NCBI GenBank assembly: GCA_009703445.1
Contig: WLGA01000044.1
Span: 1-8,528 of the forward strand
Origin: Actinomycetota bacterium
GTDB taxonomy: Bacteria; Actinomycetota; Actinomycetes; Actinomycetales; Microbacteriaceae
Length of the DNA stretch: 8,528 bases
Reading direction: 5' to 3'
Notes under the pieces: model-generated
Databases searched by the model: none
What the model saw: the letters and a program-made list of their open reading frames with translations, nothing else
Told to the model about the DNA's origin: nothing
Shown: in pieces, positions 6,500-8,528 of the stretch
How positions within the stretch are numbered: the first letter of the stretch is position 1
Layout: each line of letters opens with the position of its first letter
Program-made: the position numbers and the translations under genes

Positions 6500-7590
6500 G
6501 GGATAACTACTTCACTCGTAATGGAACCGTTGTAGCCAGTCAGGGCTCGGATTTCGGAGACGCTCCGGGTGCCATCGGCATTCAAGGAACAATGAACAAC
6601 AAAATCGATGCAGGCGGCCACTGTTGGACCGATGAAATCCATCGAAATGTTGCTGCCTGCCAAAAGTGGCAGTGTGGAAATTTTCATCAGTGCGTCAATG
6701 GTCGAGTTGGCGTGAACCGTGCAAAGACCAGGCAAACCTGAGTTCAAGGCGATCAGGAGATCTAGCGCTTCGGCCTCACGCACCTCGCCAACAATCAATC
6801 GAGACGGTCTCATGCGAAGCGATTCCTTGATCAAGCGTCGAAGAGTTATCTCGCCTTTGCCCTCAAGATTTGGCTGTCTAGTCTGCATGGCAACCCAATC
6901 AGCAGTATTCGCCCTGATCTCAAAGGTCTCTTCAACAGTGATGATGCGCTCGTTCGCCTCCAAGGAGTTGATAAGAGCGCAGAGAAGGGTGGTCTTTCCC
7001 GCCTGCGTAGCTCCGGAAACCAGGATGTTTGCCCCAGAGCGGACTCTATCGACAAGGAAAGCGGCAGCAGCAGCGCTCATGGACCCGGCGGCAACCAGGT
7101 CATCCATACCCAAGATCCGCTGGGGGAATTTTCGGATGTTTACCGACCAGTATTCGCTCGTAATGTCGGGTATCACCACGTGCAACCTAGAACCGTCGGG
7201 AAGTGAAGCATCAACGAAAGGCGAAGAACGATCTAATCGTCGGCCTGTCGGTCGCAGCATTCTCTCGATCAATCCCGAAATTTCGGCCGAATCCAGTTCG
7301 AGTTGAACTTTGATAGTTCTTCCGAATTTTGCAACAAAGACTTTGGACGGCCCGTTGATCCAGATTTCTTCGATTTCAGGATCATCTAAAAGTGGTTGCA
7401 ATTTGCCAAACCCAAAGAGATGATTTTCCGCAGACTGGCGAAGTTCCATTTCTTCGCCGAGGGGCAAGTGGCCTGCCCTCGCTTCAATTTCGGCATCCAA
7501 GGCGGCGTCGAATACCGTTCTCGGGTTTGCGCTAGAACGCACGCTGCGGTCGCGCACCGAGTCGCTAACTGCACCAAGAATTTGTGACAT
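6496..7590 (-). CDS. tadA: TadA/CpaF secretion ATPase of the Tad pilus
   Basis: TadA is the cytoplasmic hexameric ATPase of the VirB11/CpaF family that powers Flp-type pilus assembly. The 364 residues have an N-terminal domain with PEIEEIWINGPSKVFV (71-86) and a nucleotide-binding domain. Motifs seen are Walker A GATQAGKT (193-200), the acidic box IITVEETFEI (216-225), Walker B RLIVGEVREAEALD (264-277) and the His box TVHANS (291-296). Q-A in place of the usual G-S in Walker A keeps all essential residues. The frame is open up to 7767, but that part runs antisense through tRNA-Leu. ATG at 7590, with AAGG five to six bases upstream, gives the usual MSQILG-type start. tadA is first in the operon. 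No tadZ/ssd precedes it, as it would in mycobacteria, because the tRNA gene lies there. Confidence 0.95.
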   Translation of the reverse strand: MSQILGAVSDSVRDRSVRSSANPRTVFDAALDAEIEARAGHLPLGEEMELRQSAENHLFGFGKLQPLLDDPEIEEIWINGPSKVFVAKFGRTIKVQLELDSAEISGLIERMLRPTGRRLDRSSPFVDASLPDGSRLHVVIPDITSEYWSVNIRKFPQRILGMDDLVAAGSMSAAAAAFLVDRVRSGANILVSGATQAGKTTLLCALINSLEANERIITVEETFEIRANTADWVAMQTRQPNLEGKGEITLRRLIKESLRMRPSRLIVGEVREAEALDLLIALNSGLPGLCTVHANSTIDALMKISTLPLLAGSNISMDFIGPTVAACIDFVVHCSLNADGTRSVSEIRALTGYNGSITSEVVIP

Positions 7591-7649
7591 TTTGCCCTTA
7601 CTTTCAGACAAAATGATGCTTTTCTTTCGAAATTCTGCGCTCGATTTAT

Positions 7650-7668
7650 CCCCAGAGGATTTTTGGGG
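7650..7668. promoter_or_regulatory. Small hairpin in the tadA / tRNA-Leu divergent gap
   Basis: CCCCAGA (7650-7656) can pair with TTTGGGG (7662-7668) around a five-base loop, with one G-U pair. It sits in the 94-base gap between tadA and tRNA-Leu, just upstream of the likely tRNA -10 box. It could be an operator or chance. I see no strong promoter for tadA; a minus-strand GATAAA at 7645-7650 is the best -10 candidate, and TTGACT at 7675-7680 is 24 bases from it, too far for a standard promoter. Confidence 0.3.
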
Positions 7669-7674
7669 TAACAT
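7669..7674 (+). promoter_or_regulatory. Candidate -10 box for tRNA-Leu
   Basis: TAACAT fits the actinobacterial TANNNT pattern and lies ten bases before the mature tRNA 5' end, so transcription would start about four bases upstream of the tRNA. TTTATC at 7645-7650 is a poor -35 candidate at 18-base spacing. Confidence 0.35.
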
Positions 7675-7684
7675 AGTCAAGCAC

Positions 7685-7769
7685 GCGGGAGTGGCGAAAT
7701 TGGCAGACGCACTAGATTTAGGTTCTAGCGTTGAGAGACGTGTGGGTTCAAGTCCCACCTTCCGCACCA
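7685..7769 (+). tRNA. tRNA-Leu (anticodon UAG)
   Basis: All arms can be folded. The acceptor stem is GCGGGAG (7685-7691) with CTTCCGC (7759-7765), including one G-U pair. The D stem is GCG/CGC (7694-7696, 7708-7710). The anticodon stem is CTAGA/TCTAG with loop TTTAGGT, and anticodon TAG at 7719-7721 reads CUA and related leucine codons. The long variable arm CGT...ACG (7729-7740) is typical of class II leucine tRNAs. The T stem is GTGGG/CCCAC with loop TTCAAGT (7747-7753). The discriminator is A7766 and the CCA end (7767-7769) is encoded in DNA. Confidence 0.97.
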
Positions 7770-7778
7770 GTGCTAAAC

Positions 7779-7809
7779 AAAAAACCTCGGATTTTTCCGA
7801 GGTTTTTTT
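7779..7809. terminator. Bidirectional intrinsic terminator
   Basis: CCTCGG (7785-7790) pairs with CCGAGG (7797-7802) around a six-base loop. The stem is flanked by six A on the left (7779-7784) and seven T on the right (7803-7809), which can extend the pairing. Read left to right it ends the tRNA-Leu transcript nine bases after CCA. Read right to left it gives the same stem followed by a T run and serves the MFS gene whose stop is at 7822-7824. Confidence 0.9.
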
Positions 7810-7821
7810 GTTTAAGTCTGA

Positions 7822-8528
7822 CTAAGGCATAACCGGCTTGACTCGTCTGAGCAACAGCACCGAACCGGCTGCCACCAAACACAAGACCGCCGCCGTTATC
7901 CAGGCGATGAAGTATGAACCCTGGGTGTCGCGAATGGCACCGGCGAATGCCGCGGCGATTGCCGCACCGACCATGTGCGACGCGAACACCCATCCATAAA
8001 TTGATGGTGATTGAGCCATTCCGAAATACCGTCGGCAGAGCTCAATGGTCGGAGGCACAGTGGCAATCCAATCCAAGCCATAAAAGACGATGAAGAAGAA
8101 CAGTGGCGGCTCAACGTGCGGGCCGAGAACAAAGGGCACCGTAAACAAAGCCAATCCGCGGAGCCCGTAATAGAAAACGAGCAGAATTACCGGGTTCACT
8201 CGGTCTGTCAGCCAACCCGACAAAATGGTGCCGACAAAGTCGAAGATGCCAACCACAGCAAGAAGACCGGCGGCGGTCCCAACCGGCATACCGTGATCGT
8301 GAGCGGCTGGGATGAAGTGCGCGCCAATCAGCCCATTTGTGGTCCAACCACAGACGAAAAACGTGCCAGCCAAAATCCAGAAGGCCGGTTTACGTGAAGC
8401 CTTAAAGAGCACGGATAGCGTTTCCTTGGCATTCTTTGGAGCGGCTCCCCCACCACTTGCCGGATGAGGGCCGCCATAGGGCTCGATGCCAACTTCACTT
8501 GGTGAGTTCTTAAAGAAGATCAGGAACA
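7822..8528 (-). CDS. MFS transporter, monocarboxylate/oxalate-formate-like, C-terminal half (start beyond window end)
   Basis: The frame is open to the window edge, so the 234 visible residues are the C-terminal half of a longer protein; the first apparent start near 8412 is internal. The visible part begins at the end of helix 6, FLIFFKNSPSEVGIEPYGG. The pattern 'charged-residue..P...G..PYG' is familiar from oxalate/formate and monocarboxylate-type MFS carriers. A glycine-rich cytoplasmic loop (about 18-40) follows, then six further helices. The loop between helices 8 and 9 carries GWLTDRVNPVILL (104-116), the C-half MFS signature. GLIGAHFIPAAHDHG (65-79) and YGWVFASHMVGAAIA (177-191) are also characteristic of this carrier group. 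The substrate is probably a small organic anion, but that is inference. It is transcribed toward tRNA-Leu and ends at the shared terminator. Confidence 0.88.
   Translation of the reverse strand, partial: FLIFFKNSPSEVGIEPYGGPHPASGGGAAPKNAKETLSVLFKASRKPAFWILAGTFFVCGWTTNGLIGAHFIPAAHDHGMPVGTAAGLLAVVGIFDFVGTILSGWLTDRVNPVILLVFYYGLRGLALFTVPFVLGPHVEPPLFFFIVFYGLDWIATVPPTIELCRRYFGMAQSPSIYGWVFASHMVGAAIAAAFAGAIRDTQGSYFIAWITAAVLCLVAAGSVLLLRRVKPVMP

Noticed and set aside
7591..7767. N-terminal extension of TadA by 59 residues (KVGLEPTRLSTLEPKSSA...)
   Set aside because: It is the antisense translation of tRNA-Leu plus the gap. ATG at 7590 has a ribosome site and gives a normal TadA length.
3870..7769. Pilus operon as a genomic island integrated at tRNA-Leu
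   Set aside because: The operon lies on the 5' side of the tRNA, there is no integrase and I see no repeat of the tRNA 3' end at 3870; islands normally insert at the 3' end.
7592..7825. Plus-strand open frame of 77 codons through the tRNA, containing AGVAKLADALDLGSS
   Set aside because: This is the well-known false protein produced by translating a tRNA-Leu gene; the frame spans the tRNA and its terminator.

Overview
The window looks like chromosome from a small-genome actinobacterium. The best guess is a freshwater Microbacteriaceae (Luna-type, e.g. Rhodoluna/Aquiluna relatives). The reasons are the actinobacterial prfB-ftsE-ftsX block, a mycobacterial-type Tad gene order, a base composition that by eye is only slightly GC-rich, very tight gene packing and short intergenic gaps. 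The genus is inference. Nothing in the window is a phage, insertion sequence, CRISPR array or large repeat, and no stretch of 300 bases lacks a gene.

Layout. (1) 1-2656, minus strand: prfB (release factor 2), ftsE and ftsX (cut by the window start), one translation/cell-division operon read right to left. (2) 2695-3873, plus strand: a 12-helix MFS efflux-type transporter, divergent from prfB, with what looks like a leaderless GTG start. (3) 3870-7590, minus strand: a compact Tad/Flp-type pilus operon in the order tadA, tadB, tadC, a 56-aa hydrophobic protein, and three small TadE-like pseudopilin proteins. All but one of the junctions overlap. The operon converges on the MFS gene, and the two stop codons share one CTAG. 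(4) 7685-7769, plus strand: tRNA-Leu (anticodon UAG), divergent from tadA across a 94-bp gap, followed by a hairpin that can terminate transcription in both directions. (5) 7822 to the window end, minus strand: the C-terminal half of a second MFS transporter, of the monocarboxylate/oxalate-formate-like kind.

How the genes work together. FtsE and FtsX form the membrane ABC complex that activates peptidoglycan hydrolases at division. TadA (ATPase), TadB and TadC (inner-membrane platform) should power assembly of a thin filament. The 56-aa protein and the TadE-like proteins are the candidate filament or tip subunits. TadZ/Ssd and a prepilin peptidase are not in the window. The most unusual region is the pilus subunit end of the operon. 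The protein in the Flp slot lacks the usual Flp glutamate-tyrosine signature, and all three TadE-like proteins carry exactly two cysteines in their outer domains. This is a variant of a known machine; I see no clearly new system.
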